A stretch of 64,000 nt of DNA from Casuarius casuarius (taxonomy: Eukaryota > Chordata > Aves > Casuariiformes > Casuariidae), in NCBI GenBank assembly GCA_003342895.1, contig PTFA01000366.1, positions 558,001-622,000 on the forward strand, read 5' to 3'. Below, one piece after another: positions 1 through 9,965 of the stretch. The position numbers were made by a program, and so were the translations under genes. Below the pieces are notes generated by a model. That model was not told the DNA's origin. It saw only the letters and a list, made by a program, of their open reading frames with translations, and ran no database searches. Within the stretch, counting starts at the first letter, position 1. The number at the start of each line of letters is the position of its first letter.

Positions 1-1640
1 AATTCTCTCTCTTCTTTTCTTTTAGCTGCTCTAGTATTTCACTGAAAACATATTCTTAAAGAGGGAACCAAAGAACAGAGCAACTATGTAATAAGAAATC
101 TCTAGGGAAATGAATCCATATTAAAGCTCACTTGCAGATAATGTATATGTTAATCAGAAACAGAACCCAAGTGCTTCCCATCAGTAATGTAAATTTAATG
201 GTGACTTTCCATTTGGGTGTGTAAATTCAACGTCGCCATAAGGTGCTGGGTAACTTCACTGGATTATTCAGCTCAGGAAAAGACTTGGTGCATCACCATC
301 ATCCATTTGCTTATGTAACAGCTCCCAGTCATGGGTCATGAACAGAGTATGAATGTAAAGTCTCTTGCATTTGAGGCAGAAGTGTCTACATCATAAGCTT
401 CAAACGGATAAGGCAAATGTATCAGTCAAACAGGAAAGCATGCTGCTAACAACTGTGGCAGCCTTAGATGTTGAATGGAGGTCAAAGATCCTTGTTGGCT
501 GTGTGGCAGCTATATAGGATTTCCAAATCTACGAAGTTGAGTGAGATGAAAGCACCACACTGACTTCCTGGTAGTAGTACAAGCCCACTAAAATCTTATT
601 TATTTTTTGGTGCTTTTTTCTCTCTGAACTATCAGGAATTTCACTGCTGTGTCCCTAGTTACATCAGCAATAGTAAAAGAGAGAAGTCTTGGGAGGGGTT
701 CACTCCCAACAGAAAGCTCCTCCTTCCACAATGTTAATTAGTCAAGCTATTAAACATTTTGTGAAAACTTGCTTCCTCTCCAAATAGTCCAGCTTTTGCT
801 CTCCCAAGCTCTTGTGAGACTATCATTTCACTAAATGTCTTGTCAACACAGAAGCCTTCTAACTGAGGCATAACCTGTATCCCCGAAGTTAAGGAACAAG
901 CCTTCATAAAATACAAAGATACAAAATGTGTGTGTGCCCTTTCTCCTCTTTGCACATTATTTTGGAATGTGTTGAACATCAGTGCTGTTAAGTGGTCCTT
1001 CGACACCATTCTCATTAGAAATGGCTCCTAATTAGGAAACAGAGATGCATTTGCACAGACAGAACCATCTCATGGTCACCTCTGCTGGGGCATGCTCAAC
1101 TCAGCAAAGGGCTGGTGGTCATCAGTGGAGATGAAAAGGGAGACAGAGGGATGAGGGACGGCAGCAAGCCCTCAGAGGAGACTTCCTGTGTGCAGCGGCG
1201 ATTACCGACACCCTGGGGCTGGGACTGGCATGGGCCTAAGCTTCCACATTTCCGACAGTTTTGACTTCCACATTTCTGAAAAGCACAGATCTAGAGCCTG
1301 ATGAGGAGTTGCTTCCTCATGGTAAATTCAGTTTGTGTTAAGGTATATGGTACAGCATATTCCTTAAGCATATACCTCTTAAAAAAGAGCCTCTGGCTCA
1401 GTGGACAAGAACAAAGAGTTGGCCTGCCTTCAAACCTGGCACAGCCACGCGGGGGCCCATGCCAGCCCGAGGGGGAAAGGGAAAACAGAGGCAGGAGGCT
1501 GTCAGTCTCCTCATTTCCATTGGCCTGGATAAACATGCTTTGTCAATTGCTATCAATTAAGTGCCCCAGAATCGTAAAGTTTTCTTCTTCAGCACAAACA
1601 AGGGCCTGCACAGCATCCTGCAGACAAAGTACCTCTTGTC
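1..1640. other. Non-coding unique sequence
   Basis: No gene is recognised here. The open frames are short, lack family motifs and overlap on opposite strands. The first 1000 bases are AT-rich and featureless. GC content rises from about 1060 into the C-rich segment near 1650. A degenerate direct repeat (1241-1279) and a weak tRNA-like A-box/B-box pair (1394-1436) lie inside. Confidence 0.8.
1241..1279. repeat. Two-copy direct repeat, period 24
   Basis: A 15-base unit beginning CTTCCACATTTC occurs at 1241-1255 and again at 1265-1279 with one mismatch. It is a small local duplication with no sign of function. Confidence 0.7.
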
Positions 1641-1653
1641 TTCTTTAGTGTTA

Positions 1654-1712
1654 CCCTCCCCCTCAGCCCCCTGCGGTGACTCCCTCCCATCCCCGCCCCC
1701 CCCCTTTTTTTT
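1654..1712 (-). other. C-rich tract, minus-strand G-quadruplex motif
   Basis: The plus strand carries C runs at 1654-1656, 1658-1662, 1667-1671, 1682-1684, 1686-1688, 1691-1694 and 1696-1704, followed directly by eight T. On the minus strand the last four runs are G9, G4, G3 and G3 with loops of one or two bases. This meets the usual G3+N1-7 definition of an intramolecular G-quadruplex. Whether it folds or matters in the cell is inference. Such tracts often mark regulatory DNA but also occur by slippage. Confidence 0.7.
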
Positions 1713-2640
1713 GTTGCTGAGTGCAAGATTTATAAACCCTTTGAAACATGTTGTTTCCAGATGCAGGCTCCCAGTGCCTTGTCAATAGCTTCCTGTCCTG
1801 TTCCAAGGGCTGAGCAGATGTAATTACACACACTCTGCCGAATGCATCCACCCGCCATCTCCTCAGTCAAACCCTCCAGAAACTGCTCCGTTCCTGGCAG
1901 AAATCCCTCCACACCTCTTCGCTTAACGTGGTAAATTACCAGCTCATGAGAACCACTGTGTTTCCACTGATTAGGTGTCTGGAACCAGCATTTCCCCTTC
2001 GGCTGGGCTAGCACTGGCCTTTCTAATTGGCTTGGTAAGAGCGCTGCATGTCGATCGGAGCTGTGCAATGTTTACACTCCCCATGTGCATAAGCACAAAA
2101 CACTAGAAAAACCTCACAGGTCTGAATGAAGCGCTGCATTACTACAGTGTTAATAAACTGCCTTGTGCACCGAACAAATGGTGATGAGGTAATGTTAGTT
2201 ATTTCCGCCAGCTAGGACAATTTAAAAGAGTAAATGACAGCACTGTAGGTCAAATACCTTCTACGAATCTTTGAAAGTTTTCCAGCCTCTTTCCTGAGCC
2301 AGGCCAAAACAGATTAATAAAAGAAAACCAAACAATAGTTGCCTCTTGTGTGTTCAAAAGTATAAAACGTTTCCAAAAAGTTGTATTAACCATCAGCTGT
2401 ACTTATCCCACACAAAAAGAAGGGCTTTAAAACAGTGTTACTTATGTGGAGAAAATTAAAAACATAAAATTTTACCTCAACATTTTGCTCCCACTGCTTC
2501 TTTTCTTTGATGATGGAGGTTATTTAAAATTACAAATTAAGTTAGACCAGTGTGTGGGGGAGGGAGGGGAGGAATGCTTTACAAAATAAGTTTTAACTTT
2601 ATAGGATTTCTAAATAGCTTTTCTGACATCCAAAGGCCAG
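1713..2640. other. Non-coding, possible conserved element
   Basis: No gene is seen. About 1730-2230 is denser in GC and in homeodomain-type TAAT/ATTA cores (for example near 2020 and 2190) than its surroundings, and has few simple repeats. That is the texture of conserved non-coding elements, but only a cross-species alignment could show conservation. A G-rich stretch at 2555-2573 has three G runs of three or more and one of two, just short of a canonical quadruplex. Confidence 0.45.
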
Positions 2641-2659
2641 GTGCATTTCTCATGCTTAG

Positions 2660-2873
2660 GGAAAGCATCTCTCTGCGAATGGCTGAACGTCCTCATACAG
2701 AGCGATCATCCGTTGTGTGCCATGCAGATTGCCTAGAGGTCCTCCTGACAGGTAAGCTAGGCAGCATCATTGCTTCTGTGCCTCAAATATCATCTTACTT
2801 ACAGAGTTTTTCTGCCAGGGCAATGGACGGCAGTGGGGAAGAGGGCCCTACATCAGGGCTGATACTTATGGTG
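2660..2873 (+). other. Two exon-like segments (unproven)
   Basis: Segment one, 2660-2751 (92 nt), follows an AG after a modest pyrimidine tract and ends at a strong donor (ACAG then gtaagc). It is open in one frame and contains several CpGs. Segment two, 2805-2873 (69 nt), follows TTACAG and ends before gtatgtg. Another strong donor-like gtaagc follows at about 2973. The two segments sit in one 139-codon open frame (2550-2969). No protein family is recognised. They could be exons of a non-coding or lineage-specific transcript, or chance pseudo-exons. Confidence 0.15.
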
Positions 2874-3213
2874 GTATGTGACCTCATGGGAGTGCTCTTC
2901 TACTGCCTAAAGGTTTGGAGCGGGGTATCCTTCCACCTTTTCTCTGCTGCCTGCGAGCTGATGCAGTAAGAGGTAAGCTGTATTCAGATCAAAGTCAGGA
3001 CTCTTCTGGGCCTCATGCTCCTGCATGCAATCAGGGTTTCTGCCCCAAGACAGCCCGCCTTTCAGCATCTGCTGCAGGAGAATCACAGGCTGGGTACGTC
3101 CCTCATGTTTCTCAGCCCCATGGCCAGGAAAATGCTCTTGGCGTGGAAGGACTTATTCCCTCTCCTCCACCCTCCCGCTCTCCTCGTGCATGCTGCCGAT
3201 CAACGCAGCAGTA

Positions 3214-3228
3214 CACGGAGGCTCCGTG
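3214..3228. other. 15-bp perfect palindrome
   Basis: CACGGAG and CTCCGTG flank a single G and could form a short hairpin. Its two CpGs are unusual in an otherwise CpG-poor stretch. No known binding site is identified. Confidence 0.6.
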
Positions 3229-4069
3229 GCACCAGAGGCAAACACAGTAACAATGTGCTGTCTTTCGTTTAGGCCACCTCTATTTTCTCTAATTGACTGG
3301 GGGCAAACAGATAGTCTGCCTTTTCCCCATGCTGCTCTGAGCATGGAAGGCCTCATGCAGCAGAGCTGGCAAAACAAAACAGTGTTGCACGTAATGCAAT
3401 AAGGATGAGAGACCCCTGTCACTGACTTCTAAATGTCTGACATTTGTTTCATGATATTATTTAGCATGCTCTATCTGTTAGTATGCTTAACTGAATTAGC
3501 TACTTCTTTCAGTTTCTTCGTCATACTTGTTAGTTATACTGCCAGAAATTAGAAGTACTACTTTAAGTACAATAACCTCCATGGAGGCTGAGAAACAACC
3601 CACCAATCATGATCCTTAAACATAAAACAAAACTACAGTTACGGGCTCAAACCAAACAGCTCACGTTAGAACAGAGGCAAACAGTTTTTCCAGTGAGAAG
3701 GTTTATCTGCTCACACAATTTTTTTAAGAGAAGTGGCAGGTTACTTGTCTCTCAAAGTCTTCAGTCAAGACTAACACCCTTTGTGGAAGGTGAGCAAGCT
3801 TCGTCAAACAGAAGTTATCTGGTTCAGTACGAAGGTAATTGAGTACAAGTCTGGTCTTTATGCAGTAAGATTTGAAGGTCAGAATGAATCTTCAGACTTT
3901 GTATCCATGCCTGTGGATGGTGGCTTGAAGCTTGCTTTCAGGTGAGGTTACAAAGAGCTGATGAGTACAGAGAGCCTTTCTAAGGGTAGCTAACGAGGGG
4001 GAAAACAATATAAATATAAAACAGTAGGTTCTTGCATAGATACAGTCACAGCGATAAAAAGCATTCAAA

Positions 4070-4125
4070 CTTTTTAAGCACAGGAATTGTGCTTTTTAAG
4101 CACAGAAATTTTAAGCACAGGAACA
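4070..4125. repeat. Three-copy local repeat
   Basis: A unit reading roughly TTTTAAGCACAGRAA occurs three times within about 55 bases with slightly different spacing. It looks like local duplication by replication slippage. Confidence 0.7.
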
Positions 4126-4351
4126 AGAGTTTGCCATTGTTGTTTTCCAGTTCTAGGCTTATTGATCCAGAATAACTTCTATTTATTCTCTGTAAATTTT
4201 TATTTGTAAATTCACATATTTAAATATGCATATGGAAAGTATTGTAAACATACATATGGCAGGCAAATATTTTATGTCAGCAGTTCTTTTTTATGTGATC
4301 ACCAGACAATGGGCAAAAAATCTGTGTCCCATTGTTCTTATTTGGTCAATC

Positions 4352-4370
4352 TCTATGGTAACACCATAGA
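4352..4370. other. Palindrome with 8-bp arms
   Basis: TCTATGGT and ACCATAGA are exact reverse complements around a 3-base spacer (AAC). The embedded ATGGTAAC resembles an RFX half-site, but the second half does not fit the X-box consensus. It could be a small cruciform or a chance inverted repeat. Confidence 0.55.
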
Positions 4371-4664
4371 TTAGTTCAAAATCTGGCAGTCTGAAGATTC
4401 TCCTTTGTTACTGACTGGCGAGGCTCAAGGAGAGAAGGACTGGGATTTGATTTGCTGCAATCCGTGTAGGATCCAGGACTGCATGTCTACATCACAGCCT
4501 TCCTGGCAATGAATTTTGCACCACTTGACAACACTGGGCACCTATCACTCATGCAGAGTGTTAACTGCTGGGGGATCTGGTGTCCACGTTGCAAGCAGGA
4601 CACTCTAGGCAGAGGCCAGTGCATGATTTCAACTCAGTTCTCCCAGGGAGAATTCTGCTTTCAG

Positions 4665-4744
4665 AGACTGCAGGACTCCAAGGGCAGACACCAGTCAAAT
4701 TCACAGCAAGAAGAAGAATCCCTCTAGTTTACTAAATCACAAAG
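4665..4744 (+). other. Exon-like segment (unproven)
   Basis: An 80-nt segment follows TTCTGCTTTCAG and ends in AAAG before gtaagc, so both splice signals are near consensus. One reading frame is open across its full length, and another ends in TAG near 4725. A GAAGAAGAA purine run inside resembles an exonic splicing enhancer. The peptide matches no family I know. A non-coding exon or a chance match are both plausible. Confidence 0.2.
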
Positions 4745-4759
4745 GTAAGCATACCCTGA

Positions 4760-6300
4760 GTAGATTGGGATAGGTCTCTGGTACACTGATGTAGTGCTAT
4801 GGAAATCAACAAGCCACTACACATGTACGTCAGTAGCACCACTTCTCCCCGGTGCTGACAGACAGAGTTCTGTCCCTTCCTCCTGTTTTCCATGAACTGA
4901 CACGATAAAATGGGAGGAAGTACATTTTTTTATTTGCCACCCTAAATGGTCAACATTAGAACAACGCATACAATTATTATTTATATCGTTTTGTCATGGT
5001 GAGGGCTGGATCCCTTAGTTGACAACAGGAACCTGTTTTGATAGATATGTCATTACCATGCAGTGAGCAGACCCACCTTGTTCCAGAAAACTTTGCATTT
5101 TAAAGAGAGTCCAACAGTTGCCATGTAAAGTTTAGTCTTAAATTTACAAGATTTTGGAAAAAATAGAAAAACATTAGTAAATATTTTAAAATAATGGAAT
5201 AATTTGGTAATTATTTGGGGAACATTAGACTTTCTTATCTTATTTTTGCACATATTCACACTTTCCTATTTTCATTTTGTCCACACAGTATTCAGGACTT
5301 TGCAGGATTGTTTCCTTTTCAAAAGAGAAACAGGTGTGATGAATTTGGTGTTTCTTTGTGATAGACCCACTTCTTTTCAAGTAATGTATGTCCACGCACA
5401 CAACTGCAGGCAGCAATAAAGTGAGTATACAGTTCCCTGCAGGAAGCCTCTTTCTTCATAAATCTCCTAGTGTCCTATTTAATTAGCTCTTTGCTCAAGA
5501 AGTTCTGTCTCTCCACTTCCCCTTAGAGTATCTACTTGTAATGGCTTTTCACTGGTGTCTTGCTGCCAGCATCCCCGGAATGAAAACCCCAACTCAGTCT
5601 TTGCAATTGCTGCTAGGTAAGGATTAGTCCGCGTGGTGATTTCTGATCTATTAATTGGTTTGAGCTCCATTTGCCTTGGGTTCTTGGATATCTGTGCACA
5701 AAAAAGGATGTGGTGGTTCTCGGTGTGGGCAGACAGATGGGGAGACAGTCTTATATTACTCCTTGCACTGAACAGCGGAGCATACTGGCCACTCACTAGT
5801 TTAACGAAAAGTGAGGGGCAACACCTTGTTCCAGCTACTGTGGCCACCCACAATTTCTTTTTAATTAATCACATCTCACAAGTGTAGTTTTCTGGGGATG
5901 AGCCAAGAACATTTGAGGGTGGAGTAAGAAAGACCCATGTAAGGCTGGGAAAAGTCCAGGCACAGTAAGAGCAGTAAGCAGGTACAGTCTGATGGCAGGC
6001 ACGGCTCAGTGAGAGAAAAGACATGGCAAGGCCTGTATCAGAAAAGCCACACATGGGCATGAGTTACAAAATACAGAGTTAGATCGTTTAGACTATATGG
6101 AAAAATGATAGTGTAGGAGGAGATGGAAGTCAGGGCTCCGGTTCAATATTGCTGAACAATGCTTAACACTGATTTTACCCTATAGCATCATATGCTATCA
6201 CAGAACACAGGCCAAAATGCCAAAGTATTCAGGCTTGTTGATTCAAATTAGACACATACACCCCCTGTTAGGTTATTAAATAAAAAATAATCTCATGTAA
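4760..6300. other. Non-coding sequence
   Basis: No gene is recognised. 4920-5260 is strongly AT-rich. 5490-5850 is richer in GC and has a 124-codon minus frame and an 84-codon plus frame overlapping it, with no recognisable motif in either. An ATTAATTAATCACAT-like string near 5862-5876 is homeodomain-type sequence. Confidence 0.75.
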
Positions 6301-6312
6301 TTAGATGCCTAA

Positions 6313-6368
6313 ATATGTGTGTGTGTGTGGGTGTGCGCGCGCGCGCACGCACGTGCGTGTGCGCATGC
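6313..6368. repeat. TG/CG microsatellite, Z-DNA-prone
   Basis: TG dinucleotides (6315-6329) lead, after one phase break at 6330, into 38 bases of strict purine-pyrimidine alternation (6331-6368). That stretch includes a GC core at 6335-6346 and nine CpGs. Alternating GC/GT of this length is a classic Z-DNA-forming sequence. It contains CACGTG (E-box) and GCGCATGC. The array is probably length-polymorphic. Confidence 0.9.
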
Positions 6369-6464
6369 TTGTGTGTATGCTGGCAGGCATGTGCAAGACA
6401 GCCACAGGTTTTGGAAGACAGCTAGATTAGAACTAGTGAGGTTTCTCTGTAGTTTCTCACTAAC

Positions 6465-6481
6465 TTTTTTTTTTTTTTTTT
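6465..6481. repeat. Poly(T), 17 bases
   Basis: This is an uninterrupted T run. It is not obviously the tail of a retroelement, since no element is recognised in the AT-rich flank, and it is probably a simple mononucleotide repeat. Confidence 0.9.
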
Positions 6482-6489
6482 AATAATAA

Positions 6490-6867
6490 CTTTTAAATAT
6501 CTAGGCCTCGCGTTTGCACATTGAATTCTAAACCACAAGGCAGTTTCCGGACAAGGCCAAAAGTAGATTAAAAACAGACAAGGCAACCTACACAACCCAT
6601 AGGAAAAATGACCCCATTTGCTGCCCATGCAGAAGTCTATTCCATGGCCCTGCTATACTTCTGATAAAAGTTATCTCTTTTAGACAGAGGCTAACAGTGA
6701 ATGCTTTTACAAACTGGAGCCAAAAAGTGACCTTACAAAGAGGGCTCTGTTCAAAAGTAGATTTCTTTTCTTTGGTTTCAAGAGAAATAACAATAGCTAT
6801 TAGCTGTTATAGTAAATCATTACTTGCTAATTTATGAAGGCTTTCAAACCCTTATGATTATCTGTGT
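6490..6867. other. Non-coding sequence
   Basis: Unique sequence with nothing recognised. AT-rich around 6770-6860. Confidence 0.75.
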
Positions 6868-7030
6868 GAATGACGGGTCCCATTGTGCAAGCTGCAAAGC
6901 ATCCTGAGCCTGCTCCAGCAAAGCTATTAAGCATGTGCTTCATATTAAGCATGCAAGGAAATGCAGTAAGATCAACAGGCCTAAGTTAAGCATGTGTTTA
7001 AGTGCTTTACTGGACTAGGGTCAGAGTGCG
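6868..7030. mobile_element. Ancient palindromic interspersed repeat
   Basis: The segment contains TAAGCATGTGCTT, then TTAAGCATGC, then TTAAGCATGTG leading into TTTAAGTGCTTTACTGGA. It is preceded by GGTCCCATTGTGCAAG and CCTGAGCCTGCTCCAGCAAAG. This pattern (CCTGAGCCTGCTCC...AAGCATGTGCTTAA...AGTGCTTTGCTGGATCAGGGCC) is a very common degraded repeat in turtle, crocodile and bird DNA, with inverted arms around a centre. I do not recall its family name with certainty. Boundaries are approximate and divergence is high, so it is an old fixed insertion. Confidence 0.6.
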
Positions 7031-9559
7031 TAGCAACTTGCACGATGGAGTCCTACCGAAATTTAAGTACTTGTGTCTGAAAACAACAGCCCATGATGGA
7101 GGCCTAGCTGAAGTATATTCCCAGATGTCTTAAGATATCTCTTTATGTTCCGTTTGATGAAGAAATTCTTCTAAATTAGCAAAATTGCAACTATCTGCAG
7201 ACAGAAGTTGATGAATGGAAGTGTCCTGTTCACCTGCCTTTGAACCAGAGTACCCAGTAAAGAAATTCAATTCAACACATAGCAGGAGCTTCCTTTTTAT
7301 TGCAGAAAGCTTCAGTGTTATCCATGTATGACATCTAGATTTGATCTGGTCTAATTGCCATCTTTCCAGCAAAGAATCTAAATCTGGCTTCAGGAAGTTA
7401 AGGAAAAAATCTACAGTAAAAAAAGTTATAAAAGAATTATACTGTCACTGTCTGCTTAGGATGGAAAGGAAAGTGGCTGCAGCTGTTCACCCCCTCCCTT
7501 CTCCCTTCCAGCAGCAATGCTGACAGATTTGTCCAGTCTATCCTTTTTTTAATAATTTTTAGATGACATCAGCAAACTTCTTACATTTCTAGAAGATTTT
7601 CATGACCTGTGGCAACTCACTCACACTGAGCTTCACAAAACGTGTGTCTGCAGCAAAAGAACTGAATCAAGCTGTCTGCTCCATTAAAACCATACACCCC
7701 TCTGAAGCCAACAATGTTGTCCAAATGTTAAGTAAGATGAGAACTGAGCCCACAATATACATGCTAAAGAATGAGTGACTGAAGGAGGCAAGATAAAACT
7801 GCAGCTGGAAAAGAAAAGCAAACATATTGTAGGTGGAAAAACAGTGATGAGTGCAAGGTCCTAGCCAGTGGCACCCTTCTTCCTGACTCAGGAAAGAAAA
7901 TAGTGTTGAAGTTCGAAGGTCACAGACAGGGGAGAGAAGAGGGCAAGAGCCAGACCTGGAGGTGAAGCACTTCCACACTTCAAGGGGTGTTGCAGCAAAA
8001 AAAATAACTGACAGATGATTGGGAGGGGAAATGAAGCGCCTTACAGGGAAATTAATGAATCAAAGCAGAAAAATCTCTCTCTAATGGTGTAATATTTCAC
8101 AAGCTTTAGTCCACACAACATGTAGTGCAAACTTTTCTGATTTGTTCTTTGTTCTAGACACCTGCAGTAACATGCCCCCTACTTAGTACAATACCTTGCT
8201 GTGAAGATTGAGTTCACTTCATCTGCACACTGAAATGCCTTTTTCATCATTGAGTCTTCTATGTCTGGACATCTGGGTGCAATCTTATGATCTACGGATG
8301 CTAGGAGTACAGTGGGCTTGCTGTTATCAGTTTGTTCTTTCCTAAAATTTGTGGGCAAAAAGTTTTACGAGCTTAAGTCAGGGTAACTCTTCTGAAGTCA
8401 ACAGAGAAAGGGGCACTTGCATAGCTGTCCACAAGGAAAAGTGAAGCTCTTTTGATGAGTTTTTTCTACAGCCGAAGAGTAAATAATATTTGTTTTTCAG
8501 TAATGTGACAGAAGCTCTCACTACATGTTGTTTACCCCTGTTTGACCCTCTCAATTCAGTGGCTGTCCCTAATGTGTGCGATGCTTTGAAAATGTCATTG
8601 CTGTTAGCCTTTGGATTTTTCCCCTGCCCCTCCCCTTTGATGAAAGAAGGCATGGGAACTGATATGAAGCCACATGCCTTCAGTCCTATGAGGCTTGAGG
8701 AGTTTTATCTCTATCCCTTTATCTCTTTAAAGGCTGTTCCATAGCCGCAGAAATGAGGAAATAAAGAGTATTTGAACTCTCTGAAGAAATTATTAGAAGG
8801 CTGTTTTCGTTCCTCTGATTCTCCCTTCCAGGAAAAGCAGAAAACGTCTTGCAATTCCTATCCTTCACTGTGGAGAAGAAAGCCTGCCCATAAAGGATGA
8901 AGTGGTCCAGGATCAAAAGAGATAATCCAGGCACATTGATTAGTATTGATGAATGGCCACTGACAGCCAGTTGAAACAGCAGGACCGAGCTGTTGGCAAA
9001 CAAATACACAAGTAGAATTAAAACAGAAGCTACAGAATGCCTTTGAGGGGGGAAAAAAGCAGCAGTGGAAAGAGGAATATGAGAGGAAACACTGGCCACT
9101 GTCATCCTATAGATGAAAAAAAAGGATTAGCCAACTGGAAGATACACTGATATCAAGCATGAAAATACCCTATACTGTAAGGAAATTCTGAAGTGCTGCA
9201 TGGCAGTCCCAGGCCCATCATCTCTCTGGGAGCAGAAGCTAGGGAGACACGTGGCATGCCCCGTTAGTTCTGCACAAGGTAACCCCTGCCTCTGTGTCTA
9301 GGAAAATGCTGCCCTCTCTTTCACCCTCTTTCCTCCCCTGTAAATACGAATGAGGTGTGATACCAAGTGACTTCCACAGACAAGCAAAAAAGGAAGATGG
9401 TGCCAGCTGAGAACATCTCTTCATTTGCCAAACTGTCACTAAAAGGGTTCACTCTCTCTTCTCCTGTTTATACCTCATACATAATATTATGTATGCACAA
9501 GTACATAATAATAATCCATTACCATGTTTAAAATTCAACAAGCTTATTAGGGGTTTCAG
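7031..9559. other. Non-coding sequence
   Basis: No gene is recognised. Open frames of 60 to 128 codons occur on both strands (for example 8719-9105 minus) without motifs. Near 8380-8420 a phrase like TAACTCTTCTGAAGTCAACAG resembles the old reptile/bird repeat family containing GACTTCAATGGGA, but it is too short to call. Confidence 0.75.
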
Positions 9560-9965
9560 TACATTGAATAAGAGATAGAAAGGACCTCAAGGGGTCAGCT
9601 AATCTATCCATCTACCTAATGGCAAGACCAATTATTCTCATGTCATTCTTGCCAGTCTAAGCAGTGTTCAATTAATCCCAAAGGACAGAGAGATAAGATC
9701 GTCCTTTCTAATGTTGAGCCTGAGTCTTCTTTGCTTACTACCTCTTCTCAACATCTGTAGTAGACCACAGATAATTCTCCTCCTCTTTGTAACAGGCTCT
9801 TATATACTAGAAGGTTGCTCTGTTCATCTCTTACCATCCATCTCGCAGGCTAAATAACTCCCATTTTTGCAACTATCTGTCATCAGTCACATTTTCCAGT
9901 TTGTTCTCACTGGCATCCTCTAAACTGTTTCCAAGTGATCAACATCCTTTTCTAGACTCTTCCAA
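9560..9965 (-). mobile_element. CR1 LINE fragment (3' part)
   Basis: Read on the plus strand, it begins with AGAAAGGACCTCAAGGGGTCA followed by a segment equivalent to the CR1 reverse complement (TCTAGTCCATCCCCCTGCC). It then passes through CTTTGTAACAGGCTCTTATATACTAGAAGG and ends near CACTGGCATCCTCTAAACTGTTTCCAAG. These are degraded counterparts of the CR1 3' region, so the element lies on the minus strand. It is 5'-truncated, as most CR1 copies are, and has no open reverse transcriptase frame. Divergence is high, suggesting an old insertion. The exact ends are uncertain. Confidence 0.75.

Larger units (their letters stand above)
3280..4660. other. Non-coding AT-rich sequence
   Basis: No gene is supported. 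It holds the AAGCACAG-type local repeat (4070-4125), a cruciform-capable palindrome (4352-4370) and AT-rich runs near 4180-4280. Open frames are short and unremarkable. Confidence 0.8.
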
